Origin: Candidatus Latescibacterota bacterium
GTDB taxonomy: Bacteria > Latescibacterota > UBA2968 > UBA8231
DNA length: 64,000 nucleotides
NCBI GenBank assembly: GCA_022819745.1
Contig: JAJEGS010000022.1
Coordinates: forward strand, 1-64,000
Direction: 5' to 3'
Position 1 is the first letter of the stretch, and each line of letters opens with the position of its first letter. Of this stretch, positions 44,571 through 52,207 are shown piece by piece. The position numbers were made by a program, and so were the translations under genes. The notes under the pieces are model-generated. The model searched no databases. It was not told the DNA's origin and saw only the letters and a program-made list of their open reading frames with translations.

Positions 44571-44810
44571 CTAGCGCGCAAACACCTCAATCAGAAGCAG
44601 AAAGCAAATCAGCAATAACAGACCAGAAACACCGGAAAACACGCTCTCTATCCTTCTTTGCCTTCTGCTCTCTTTATTAAGGTGAGCAACCAAGGCTAGA
44701 ATAATGCAATCCTTCTCTGGCTCGTCGAACTTATGAAGGTTCGTAGCTATATCAACCAAAGCAGCGGTGTCTTCTATCTCCTCAAGTATCTCTTCAGGGT
44801 TCTTATTCAT
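44571..44810 (-). CDS. Small membrane protein of the cassette
   Basis: A 79-residue protein from the ATG at 44810, which has GGAGAGG six bases upstream; a second ATG 15 bases earlier is rejected. The N-terminal half is acidic and helical (NPEEILEEIEDTAALVDIATN) and residues about 58-76 form a membrane helix (GVSGLLLLICFLLLIEVF). No family is recognised. Last of four consecutive small leftward genes. The reading frame of the preceding gene's possible extension ends inside its start (ATGAATAA), an operon-type overlap. Confidence 0.6.
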   Translation of the reverse strand: MNKNPEEILEEIEDTAALVDIATNLHKFDEPEKDCIILALVAHLNKESRRQRRIESVFSGVSGLLLLICFLLLIEVFAR

Positions 44811-44924
44811 CTCTATCCTCTCCATCCCAGCTTTCGGTACGTCTTGGCCCGTTCGACGCAGGATAAGCCTCGTCGATTAGGCGTCCTTTACGAATATTTC
44901 TGCGAGTAGCCTGATGAACTCTAG

Positions 44925-45227
44925 CTAGGTAATACTCTGGTTGACCGATGCAGGTTCGTCGAGTGGTTTTCTAGCAAGATCAAAATCTGGAAACATCTTA
45001 ATGGCTGCCGTCTCTGCCTTCGACAGCTCCTCATAACACTCGATATGTTGAAATCCTTTAGAGTTGCTTGCAGCGGGGGGTTCATTCGTGGGGTTTCCCA
45101 CAGGGCAGGAATGAGTAGGGTAGCCCGCGGGGTCAACAGCTAGGACTTCTTGGAGTATCCTAGTCTCTGTGTAACTACCCAAGTTTTGGCGTCTGATGCG
45201 GGAGATTACAAGATCGCCGACGTGCAT
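44925..45227 (-). CDS. Hypothetical protein of the cassette, possibly frameshifted
   Basis: A 100-residue protein starting MHVGDLVISRIRRQNLG, possibly a small beta-barrel N-terminus, then a segment with ECYEELSKAETAAIKMFPDFD. No family recognised. The frame ends at 44925, but in the -1 frame the sequence stays open for about 45 more codons (QPEYYLARVHQATRRNIRKG onward) to a TAA at 44803-44805 overlapping the next gene's start. There is no start codon in that frame, so the natural protein may be about 145 residues, with a frameshift near 44950, either a mutation or an error. It starts three bases after the 99-residue gene. Confidence 0.55.
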   Translation of the reverse strand: MHVGDLVISRIRRQNLGSYTETRILQEVLAVDPAGYPTHSCPVGNPTNEPPAASNSKGFQHIECYEELSKAETAAIKMFPDFDLARKPLDEPASVNQSIT

Positions 45228-45230
45228 GGG

Positions 45231-45530
45231 CTACTCCTTCTTCAAATCGGGCGGTCTGGCGCCGCCGAGGATGCCGCAGCGAGTCACTTGGGTTGAAATT
45301 AAAGCGGTGATTTGACGCTCCTTTTCATCTAGTTCATCTGCGAGGTCGTTGGCAAACTCGGAAAAAAGTCTCAGAACCGAGTTTTTGCGTAGCGCGACCT
45401 CCATAGACGTACCTTGGGAGTCGTCAATCTTTACAAGTAAAACGTTGTCAAATTGCGAATCTTGCTCTATGCAGAGCAGGAGCCCATTCAGGTCTTCAAT
45501 GGTTGTCTTGTATGGTGCTCTAGCCATCAT
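45231..45530 (-). CDS. Hypothetical protein of the cassette
   Basis: A 99-residue soluble protein with no recognised domain. It begins MMARAPYKTTIEDLNGLLLC and has a helical, acidic centre (LFSEFANDLADELDEKERQ), typical of small accessory proteins. Two adjacent ATG codons are possible starts. Stop and next start are three bases apart, and the 57-residue gene lies 19 bases upstream, so all four small genes are probably one transcript. Confidence 0.55.
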   Translation of the reverse strand: MMARAPYKTTIEDLNGLLLCIEQDSQFDNVLLVKIDDSQGTSMEVALRKNSVLRLFSEFANDLADELDEKERQITALISTQVTRCGILGGARPPDLKKE

Positions 45531-45549
45531 CCCTACCGCTGGCCGACGA

Positions 45550-45723
45550 TTAGTTCTTATTGAGAAGATTCGAGTAGAGGTTGTCGATGCGGCTGTTCAG
45601 GTGTCTTTCTGCCGCGTCAATCTTATCGGACAGACGCTTTTCAACGCCCGACACATCGCGGGTGATCTTCCACAGAAACAGGGCCAAGCCGATAAAGCCG
45701 ATAAGGTTGATGTACTCGGGCAT
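45550..45723 (-). CDS. 57-residue membrane/coiled-coil protein of the cassette
   Basis: A short gene with ATG at 45723 and TAA at 45550, preceded by GAGAGG ten bases upstream. The protein starts MPEYINLIGFIGLALFLW, a membrane helix at residues 5-18, followed by a charged helix (VSGVEKRLSDKIDAAERHL) that looks like a coiled coil. The layout (N-terminal helix then coiled coil) resembles small phage or plasmid membrane-associated proteins. It is the first gene of the cassette, 20 bases downstream of a terminator that separates it from upstream transcription. Confidence 0.65.
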   Translation of the reverse strand: MPEYINLIGFIGLALFLWKITRDVSGVEKRLSDKIDAAERHLNSRIDNLYSNLLNKN

Positions 45724-45743
45724 GGTCAATCGTCCTCTCGCAC

Positions 45744-45802
45744 GAAAAAAGCCCCCGACAGTTGTAACCAGAGTCCCAAGGGATTCTGCTGTCGAGGGCT
45801 TT
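45744..45802 (-). terminator. Intrinsic terminator upstream of the cassette genes
   Basis: Arms 45748-45761 and 45789-45802 pair over 14 positions with one mismatch; read leftward the second arm is followed by a T-run (CTTTTTTCG). The loop is 27 bases and one base pair group (45764-45775) is also a perfect 12-bp inverted match to 45829-45840, so alternative folds are possible. It would stop transcription from the nitrilase/GH95 side. Confidence 0.75.
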
Positions 45803-45876
45803 CACTGCTTAGCTATGGGTAGGGGCGAGACTCTGGTTACGGAGACAAAGATAACGCCTCAGCGACCAAGGCGCAA

Positions 45877-46074
45877 TCACGCCGCCGGCCGCGGTCGCGG
45901 CGACCAGCGACCAGCAACCGTCGAGAAGGCACAGGGGAAAACCTCGAACCACAGCACGGCACCCAGCTCGCCATTGCCGAGGATAAATCCCTCGAAATAG
46001 GTAAAGGGCACTGCGTCGTAGCGCAGATCGTGGCGGGCGACCCGGTCGCGGATATCCGCGATATTGTCTTTCAC
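45877..46074 (-). pseudogene. N-terminal fragment of a GH95-like glycoside hydrolase
   Basis: From a GTG at 46074, overlapping the nitrilase TGA (GTGA), the frame reads a GH95-like N-terminus (ARHDLRYDAVPFTYFEGF then ILGNGELGAVLWF) for about 43 residues, after which it passes into sequence with no resemblance (CAFSTVAGRWSPRPRPAA) and stops. This is the 5' part of the gene whose 3' part is at 43821-44546. Confidence 0.7.
45886..45939. repeat. Right imperfect direct repeat of the small-gene cassette
   Basis: Matches 44522-44569 in the same orientation (18 of the first 20 bases identical), with an additional 7-base unit (agcgacc) that makes an internal tandem repeat here. It begins where the GH95-like N-terminal fragment loses similarity. 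Confidence 0.5.
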
Positions 46075-46928
46075 GACCCCTCCACTGCCCTCCGGCGCGT
46101 TGCCTGTCGGCGTGCTTCACCCGCGACCGTGAGTTTGCCCTCCTCATCGTAGTAGCCGTCCTCGTGTCCGGCGACTAGGGGACCGTACAAATCGGGCCGA
46201 CGCGCGACAAAGCGCGACCGTCCTTGACTTTTGTCCCGTTGCGGCAAGGGGACGTATTGCACGCTGACGCATTCGGTTTCGTACTTCTCCAAGTGCAATT
46301 CCCCGCTTGGGCTGATGATTACCGCGCTCCAAGTGTTGGCAATGACAATCCAGCAGTGGTTGTCCCGAGCCCGCCAGCGCATTTTTTCAGTGTTCTCCGG
46401 CCCGCCGCTGCCGTCCATGGGAATAAAAATGACCTGCGCCCCTTGGACCCCCAGCACCGCGCAATTATCCACGGTGCGGTCGCTACACAGCAGAAAGCCC
46501 AACCGGCCCAAAGGCGTGTCGAACGGCTGCAGCGCTCGTCCTGGCGTGATGGCATACTCTCCCGCAGTGGTAATTTTGCGGTAATGAGCGATCACCTCGC
46601 CTTGCGGATCGAGCATAACACAGGCGTTGAACAGGGTCTGGTCTTCCCGTTCCAGCAAGCCGAATATCAGATAAGTCCCCAATTCTTTGCACAACGCGCC
46701 CGCCCGCTGGATATAGGGTCCGTCCGGCACGGTCTGGGCAATTTCCAACATATCCGCCAATTGGGATGTGGGATCTGCATTAAACACATAACCATCCAGC
46801 ACGGACTCGGGCGCGACAATCACTTGGGCACGACGCCCGGCCGCCTCCCGGACATAGGTCTCCAGCCGCTGGAAATTATCCTCCAATTCCCAGGGGGCCG
46901 ATTTCAAGGTGACAATTCCGACCAGCAT
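46071..46928 (-). CDS. Carbon-nitrogen hydrolase (nitrilase superfamily)
   Basis: A 285-residue enzyme of the nitrilase superfamily. The Glu-Lys-Cys triad is visible as VAPES (Glu41), HYRKIT (Lys118) and LLCSDRT (Cys148) with normal spacing. Members cleave nitriles, amides or carbamoyl groups; the exact substrate is not clear. No signal peptide. It is first in a leftward run with the broken GH95-like gene (GTGA overlap), so its product was probably co-expressed with a glycoside hydrolase. A miniature element sits just upstream (46940-47045), between it and a glycosidase-like gene. Confidence 0.9.
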   Translation of the reverse strand: MLVGIVTLKSAPWELEDNFQRLETYVREAAGRRAQVIVAPESVLDGYVFNADPTSQLADMLEIAQTVPDGPYIQRAGALCKELGTYLIFGLLEREDQTLFNACVMLDPQGEVIAHYRKITTAGEYAITPGRALQPFDTPLGRLGFLLCSDRTVDNCAVLGVQGAQVIFIPMDGSGGPENTEKMRWRARDNHCWIVIANTWSAVIISPSGELHLEKYETECVSVQYVPLPQRDKSQGRSRFVARRPDLYGPLVAGHEDGYYDEEGKLTVAGEARRQATRRRAVEGS

Positions 46929-46939
46929 GTTCTGTCTCC

Positions 46940-47045
46940 TATAGCAGTCCTAAATGATTTGAACGATTCGAGCGAGGGATTGTCTTGTGCATCCTATTCT
47001 GCGTCCATCTGCGGATCACCTTGGAAATGATATAGGATTGCTATA
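46940..47045 (+). mobile_element. Miniature inverted-repeat element, copy 2
   Basis: A 106-bp copy of the element at 30925-31037, in the same orientation, with terminal repeats TATAGCAG and TTGCTATA and TA-bounded ends. It occupies the space between the nitrilase gene and the stop codon of the 47.0-kb glycosidase-like gene (TGA 47046-47048), with no base to spare at the right end. Confidence 0.75.
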
Positions 47046-48563
47046 TCAGAGGGTAACGGCAAAGAGTTGAGCGCGCGCCATGCGAAATCGCAAATGAATC
47101 TTCCGGCCCTTCAACGCCGACAGATCCGACTTGCCCCGCCAACTCACCACGGCTTCCAACTCGTCCCCAGACATCCGGTCGCAGTCGGCAAAACTGAATC
47201 CTTCTAGGGCAGGGACTAGAGCCGCGCCCGTTCGATTGGGCAAACTGCCATCGACGATTTCCACTTCGACAAAGGCACCCGGCAACAAGGTCTTGAAGTT
47301 GATCTTGAGCTGTTGGCCGGCGCATAGCTGTTCGCTCAGGGCAAATTCCGCCCAATCGTCCGCTTCCCAAGCCACCAGCCGATCGCGCTTCCACATGGCC
47401 CAGATGTACTCGTGCGGCTGGTCAGAAGAGCGGTTGTGCGGGTGCGGACAGGCCAGGGTCAGCACGCCCCAGCGGTCTTGGTCCAACTCTACCAGTTCCG
47501 GCGTCGGGTACAGGCTGCCATAGCGCTCGCTCATCGGAATGATCGGCTTGCGTTCCGGCCGGTACCAGAGCTGGCCATCGTAACTGGTCGCCAAGTACAC
47601 ATCGACCAGATCGCTGGCCCGGCGATAGGGACTGAAGAACATGAGGTGCGGACCGTGCGGATGGCGACAATAGCCCGGCGCATAGATATCCCAATCGGGC
47701 GGATCGTCTGGCTCAGCCGTGAGCACCATGAGGTGGTTGTCCCACGGCCCGCGAAAAGTATCGGCTTCGTAGCGCGATACCGCCCGGCGCCGCTCGCGAC
47801 CGCTGCGCAAATAAATGACGTATTTACCGCTATCGGCATCGTAGGTGAGAATATTCTGCGTATCGAGCAAAAAGGGCGGTGCCATAATCGGCTCGGGCAG
47901 GTGAGTCCAGCTATAGCCGTCAGCCGACACCCCAGCGGTGACCACCACCTGCGAGGTTATGTTGGCACCGATTTCACCGGCGTCGCCGGCCGCCTCGCGC
48001 TTGGCCCGCAATTCCATCACTTCCGCCCGACTGGCTGGCCGGCCGTCCACCTCGAACTTGCCGGTAATGCCGATGGCCTTATAGCGCTCCTCGTCGCTGC
48101 CATTGGGATCGCGCATGACGTTCATGTACCCGTAGGACGAACCCACTTGGTCGCAGACAAAGAGGATATTGTTATCCTTGGAACCCGCGTATTCGACCCG
48201 CCCTAACTCGGGCCGCTCCCAGTGAAAGCCGTCTCCGCTCTCGGCGTAGCACCACAGTCCGGGCACTTTGCCCGGCACGTGGCCGGCCTGCACCCAAGGA
48301 TCTTCGGGGTCGGCGAAGCAGCAATACCACAGGCGATAGCGGTCGCCTTCCTTTACCAAACTCGGGTAGTGGATATTGCCGGCTTCCCAGCGCTTTTGGC
48401 GCACCATGACCGGCTCAGAGCACTCGGCTTGCTGCACGGCCAAGCGGATACCGGTGGGCAAATCCTGGGGGAAATACAGTCCTTCTTCGTCGTGGCTGAC
48501 GTAGCCGGGCCAAATCCCGTGCCAATCGAGTGCGGGTACGGTTTTGGCCTGTAACTCGTCCAT
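47046..48563 (-). CDS. Predicted beta-propeller glycosidase-like protein, paralogue 3
   Basis: A 505-residue paralogue of the proteins at 31.1, 41.3 and 48.6 kb: GIRLAVQQAECSEPVMVRQKRWE, YRLWYCCFAD, YAESGDGFHWERPELGRVEY, NNILFV, VSADGYSWTHLPEPI, HLMFFSPYRR, and a terminal beta-sandwich (LRFRMARAQLFAVTL). No signal peptide. It starts 22 bases after the end of paralogue 4 in the same direction. The stop codon abuts miniature element copy 2. Hydrolase function is inferred from propeller motifs. Confidence 0.65.
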   Translation of the reverse strand: MDELQAKTVPALDWHGIWPGYVSHDEEGLYFPQDLPTGIRLAVQQAECSEPVMVRQKRWEAGNIHYPSLVKEGDRYRLWYCCFADPEDPWVQAGHVPGKVPGLWCYAESGDGFHWERPELGRVEYAGSKDNNILFVCDQVGSSYGYMNVMRDPNGSDEERYKAIGITGKFEVDGRPASRAEVMELRAKREAAGDAGEIGANITSQVVVTAGVSADGYSWTHLPEPIMAPPFLLDTQNILTYDADSGKYVIYLRSGRERRRAVSRYEADTFRGPWDNHLMVLTAEPDDPPDWDIYAPGYCRHPHGPHLMFFSPYRRASDLVDVYLATSYDGQLWYRPERKPIIPMSERYGSLYPTPELVELDQDRWGVLTLACPHPHNRSSDQPHEYIWAMWKRDRLVAWEADDWAEFALSEQLCAGQQLKINFKTLLPGAFVEVEIVDGSLPNRTGAALVPALEGFSFADCDRMSGDELEAVVSWRGKSDLSALKGRKIHLRFRMARAQLFAVTL

Positions 48564-48585
48564 TTATCTTTTCTCCTTATCCTCG

Positions 48586-50073
48586 TTAAACGCGAGGGCT
48601 GTTCCCGGTTCGATAGGCGTACAGGCTCGTAGCATTATCGGCGCGGAAGTGCAAGCGGATAGTCCGGCCGACAAAAGGCGTCAGATCGCGCCGCGACGGC
48701 CCCCAAGTAACCTCGCAATCCGTCTCGTCTCCCCGTTCCAACCCATTGCACGAATCAAAGTCAAACCCCTCTGGCACGGCGGCCTCCTCAATGACGCGCA
48801 CCTGCAAGTGTCCAAATAAACAGGTAGCATTGACCCCGAGCCTAGGGCCAACGACTTCAATCGGTTCAGTCATCAATTCGCCGCCCCCGATACCACAGCG
48901 CAGCGCCACAAAGCGATCCTTGCGCAGAGTCACTAGCCCGATCGAACTGGTGGAATTTCCCTCGGTGCCGTGGGCCTGGGGACGGCCCGAATACCACATG
49001 TACAGCGTATCCCCCACAAGAGCGGGGGGATTAGACGACAGAGAAGACCAAGCCCCGTCCCAAGTGCCCGGCGAGCCAACCGGCAAAAATTCCTCGCGCC
49101 GGCCCACCCGCTGCCAGTGGTCCAGATGCCGCGCCGTAGCCAGTTGCACCGGCCCCAGTTCCGTGGCCGAGTGCAGCATGCCGATGAAACCAATGTACTG
49201 GTTGCCATAGACAAAGGGAGCCATCACGTATAGCTGATCCCTCGGATCGTCGAAATCATCCGGTTTGATAATGGTTTTCAGCGGCGTCCAGTGGACGAAA
49301 TCCTCGCTGCTGGACAGGGCAATGACGCGGCGATACTGCTTCCACTCGAGCACAAAGTGGTCCATCAAAGTTTCATAACGACGCGAAGTAGCTAGGTAGC
49401 GCCGCTGCATGGGATCGTACACCAGCGCGCCAGCATCGCCCGAGCGAGGCACGTAATTGCGGTCATCCAGCCGCCAGTGAATACCATCTGGCGAAAAGGC
49501 CGCGTACATGCCGTGGTGATCGCGGATTTTGTCGAAGAGCACTTTGCGCAGAGCATTGCGCGCTTGGCGGTCCATAGTGGGCGTTTCCTGCGGAGCGTCC
49601 GCAGTGGGACGCTGCTGGTACATACCCATCTTATACCGTTTGGACGGATCTTGCTCCTGCGAGTCTTTGACCACGCCCCACGGATCCAAACCGTACTGCA
49701 CACCCGGCGGCGGATAGACGATATTGTTGGCACTGGACCCCTCGCAGGCCACGATCCCCAGCTCCGGCTTTTCCCACGCAATGCCGTCTTTTGAGGTCGC
49801 GTAACACATAAAGTGCCCTTGGCCGGTGCGCTCGTACAGGTCGTTGTTGCTCGAATAATACCACATCTTGAAGCAATTTTCGTCGTCGTCGTAGAGCACC
49901 GAGCCCCACAATTGCACGGCTTGCCCCTCCCAAGGCCGATCGGGTTTTAACACCGGCTCTGTCCGCACGCGCTCGGGCCGCTGCACCTTGCGCACAAAGC
50001 CGGGGGGATCTTGTACTTCCACGTCGTCGAGAAATAGATGCAAACCGGGGTCGTAAAGATTATTGCCTTGCAC
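48586..50073 (-). CDS. Predicted beta-propeller glycosidase-like protein, paralogue 4
   Basis: The start is the GTG at 50073, which has GGAGAAG four bases upstream and overlaps the oxidoreductase gene by 14 bases; the longer open frame to 50274 runs inside that gene and is rejected. The 495-residue protein opens NNLYDPGLHLFLDDVEVQ, then shows the shared motifs FKMWYYSSN, YATSKDGIAWEKPELG, NNIVYP, FSPDGIHW and LYMWYSGRPQ. It is more divergent than paralogues 2 and 3. Because it is translationally coupled to a Gfo/Idh/MocA oxidoreductase, it probably works in the same sugar pathway. Confidence 0.65.
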   Translation of the reverse strand: MQGNNLYDPGLHLFLDDVEVQDPPGFVRKVQRPERVRTEPVLKPDRPWEGQAVQLWGSVLYDDDENCFKMWYYSSNNDLYERTGQGHFMCYATSKDGIAWEKPELGIVACEGSSANNIVYPPPGVQYGLDPWGVVKDSQEQDPSKRYKMGMYQQRPTADAPQETPTMDRQARNALRKVLFDKIRDHHGMYAAFSPDGIHWRLDDRNYVPRSGDAGALVYDPMQRRYLATSRRYETLMDHFVLEWKQYRRVIALSSSEDFVHWTPLKTIIKPDDFDDPRDQLYVMAPFVYGNQYIGFIGMLHSATELGPVQLATARHLDHWQRVGRREEFLPVGSPGTWDGAWSSLSSNPPALVGDTLYMWYSGRPQAHGTEGNSTSSIGLVTLRKDRFVALRCGIGGGELMTEPIEVVGPRLGVNATCLFGHLQVRVIEEAAVPEGFDFDSCNGLERGDETDCEVTWGPSRRDLTPFVGRTIRLHFRADNATSLYAYRTGNSPRV

Positions 50074-51157
50074 AATTCTTCTCCACAGATTGGCCGGTGA
50101 TATAGGATTTGGTGATATCGATGATGAGTTCCACGTCGTGGCGCGCTTCCACAATCGGCGTGCGGCACTCCACCCCCTCGGTGATACAGGCGTGGAAGTG
50201 GCGCAATTCCGCAGTGAAGGCGCTCTCCCAGGGAATAGCTGGCTCTTTGCGGTAGCTGGTGCCGTGCTCGTCAATGCCCTGGACAGTCAGGGTGGAGAGT
50301 ACGCGGCGCGAAAAACCCGTCGGATAGGTGAGCAGCACGCGCTTATCGTCGCCGTAGATTTCCAAGGTCTCGCGAAAATCCCACAGTTTTTCCAAGTCAA
50401 CCCGACTAATGACACAGCGCGCGCCATTGGCGTATTCGAGCACTGAGGTAATCGAGCGATTGTTCTTCCAGATTTCCGTGCTAATCACGGCGCGAGGCGA
50501 GCCCACCATAGTGCGCAAGCTGTAGAGATCGTGAATCAAGCCGTAGGTGATGCCGCAGACCGGCTCAGCTTGCGCAAAAAGGTCGCCAAAAGCCTGACGC
50601 AGTGTTTCCCTATAGGCACGCCGACGTTGGGCGGCGATTGTGGGACGCTGCGAACCAGCGTATTGCACGTTGAAATGGTCGAGGTGGAGATAATTGCTCG
50701 GGTGCAGGTGGTTGATCTGGATAAAGCTGTAGTCCAAACCCTCCACCTCCCGTTTGGCCAGCGCAAAGGCCGGGTCGTACGCCTTCATGTAGGCAGCTTG
50801 GCCCACGGTGCCAGCTTCTCGCATCGCCGCAATCATGGCGTCAGCTTCCTGCAGGGACGCGCAGATGGGCTTTTCGATCAGCACGTGTTTGCCAGCGGCA
50901 AAAGCAGCAATTGCCGCATCGCTTTTGGGATCGGCATGGCAGAGGAGGACTGCGTCAATATCAGCGCTCAGCAGGTCGTCGAGGTTACTGACGTGCCGGG
51001 GGATAGCAAAGCGCTTGGCGACATAAGCCGCCTGATCGGGGGACAGGTCGCAGACAATGGGAACGGCAAATTCCTCGTCGAGTTCCAACAGATTGGGTAG
51101 GTGCTGGACCTGAGCTATGGCACCACAACCCAAAACACCAATGCGCACGCGGGCCAT
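50060..51157 (-). CDS. Gfo/Idh/MocA-family oxidoreductase
   Basis: A 365-residue NAD(P)-dependent oxidoreductase: Rossmann motif GVLGCGAIA (residues 7-15), the family EKP motif (95-97, in VLIEKPIC) and a C-terminal beta-sheet domain. Family members oxidise or reduce sugars and inositols. It is first of a leftward operon with glycosidase paralogues 4 and 3, consistent with sugar catabolism. It is divergent from the tandem dioxygenase genes, with about 140 bases between. Confidence 0.92.
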   Translation of the reverse strand: MARVRIGVLGCGAIAQVQHLPNLLELDEEFAVPIVCDLSPDQAAYVAKRFAIPRHVSNLDDLLSADIDAVLLCHADPKSDAAIAAFAAGKHVLIEKPICASLQEADAMIAAMREAGTVGQAAYMKAYDPAFALAKREVEGLDYSFIQINHLHPSNYLHLDHFNVQYAGSQRPTIAAQRRRAYRETLRQAFGDLFAQAEPVCGITYGLIHDLYSLRTMVGSPRAVISTEIWKNNRSITSVLEYANGARCVISRVDLEKLWDFRETLEIYGDDKRVLLTYPTGFSRRVLSTLTVQGIDEHGTSYRKEPAIPWESAFTAELRHFHACITEGVECRTPIVEARHDVELIIDITKSYITGQSVEKNCARQ

Positions 51158-51297
51158 GAACGGACTCCTGTTGATAATCTCCGGCTGCCAAGGACCTTTT
51201 TAAGTTGAAACCCCTTGAAGTCCGGAGCCGTATTTGGTTACTTGAAAGATTCGGAATCAATATAAGTCGCCAACCACTAGGATCACAGGGAAACGAG

Positions 51298-52155
51298 ATG
51301 ATGACCCCCGAACAGCGCTATTTTTTTGATTTAACCGGCTATCTCCATTTGCGCGGCGTTCTGAGTGAGAGCGAACTCCGCCCCGCCCAAGACGCGGCCC
51401 AGCGCTACATCGACACGCCGCCGGATCAGCTACCAGAGGGCTTTCGCATTGACCTCAACCGCGAGCACTTCAACTGGTACCTCTACGCCTTCGCCTTTGA
51501 CAAAGCCCTCGAACGGCTGACCATGCACCCCCAAACCTGGCCCATCCTGCTCGAACTGACCGGCGGCAAACCCAAGTTAGGCGGCGGCAATATGATGGTC
51601 GATGTCCACGGCAAACCCTTTCATCCCCTGCATTCGGGACTCGAATCAGACCTACGCAAAAACCGGCCGGGCTGGCGTCGCAGTTTTGTCAAGGACGGCA
51701 AAATATACAACAACGACCTGGTGTTTTTCTTTTATCTGACCGACGTTTTCCCCGGCGACGGCGGGCTCATTGTCGTACCCGGCTCGCACAAGGCCAATTT
51801 CCTGCGCGAACATCACTACTTCTATCCAGGAAGCTACACCGCCGACGGGGGATACAACGACGATTATTTCAGCACTGAAGTGCCCGAAGGAGTGGCCAAT
51901 CCCACGCCTAGAGCCGGCGACGTAGTCATCATGTCCGAACACCTCACCCACGGCGCGCTCTCCTGGGAACCCAAAGATCGGGACCGCCGCTTTCTCACCC
52001 TGCGCTACGGCGTGCAGCACATCGGCCCCTCCGACCCCTTTCCCGACGGCGTCAAGGCCCAATTGTCTCCAGAAACCCTGGAGCTGATCGCCGTGCGCGA
52101 CTTCAACGACCGCAAGGAAATCACCACGCGCGACACACTAGAATTGACCGTATGA
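51298..52155 (+). CDS. Phytanoyl-CoA dioxygenase (PhyH) family protein, copy 1
   Basis: A 285-residue Fe(II)/2-oxoglutarate-type oxygenase. Start placed at the ATG at 51298 (AGGG seven bases upstream); an earlier in-frame ATG at 51205 is not supported. Motifs: MTPEQRYFFDLTGYLHL at the N-terminus, VDVHGKPFHPLH (about 101-112, metal region), GDGGLIVVPGSHK and SEHLTHGALSW with a probable second iron His. PhyH relatives hydroxylate varied substrates, not only phytanoyl-CoA. A close paralogue follows after 52 bases. Substrate unknown. Confidence 0.9.
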   Translation: MMTPEQRYFFDLTGYLHLRGVLSESELRPAQDAAQRYIDTPPDQLPEGFRIDLNREHFNWYLYAFAFDKALERLTMHPQTWPILLELTGGKPKLGGGNMMVDVHGKPFHPLHSGLESDLRKNRPGWRRSFVKDGKIYNNDLVFFFYLTDVFPGDGGLIVVPGSHKANFLREHHYFYPGSYTADGGYNDDYFSTEVPEGVANPTPRAGDVVIMSEHLTHGALSWEPKDRDRRFLTLRYGVQHIGPSDPFPDGVKAQLSPETLELIAVRDFNDRKEITTRDTLELTV

Positions 52156-52207
52156 ACGAATCGATGCGCCTACATTCCTTCCAAATCATTGCACAAAGAG
52201 GTGCGGC

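Larger units (their letters stand above)
44522..45939. mobile_element. Small-gene cassette inserted in a GH95-like gene (putative)
   Basis: About 1.4 kb carrying four tightly packed leftward small genes and a terminator, more AT-rich than its surroundings, sitting between the N- and C-terminal fragments of a broken glycoside hydrolase gene and bounded by imperfect ~50-bp direct repeats. No transposase, integrase or reverse transcriptase is present. Whether it moves as a unit is unknown. Confidence 0.45.

Noticed and set aside
44522..45939. Diversity-generating retroelement or integron cassette as explanation for the repeats
   Set aside because: No reverse transcriptase, integrase or attC-like structure is present, and the repeats are symmetric borders rather than template and variable repeats.
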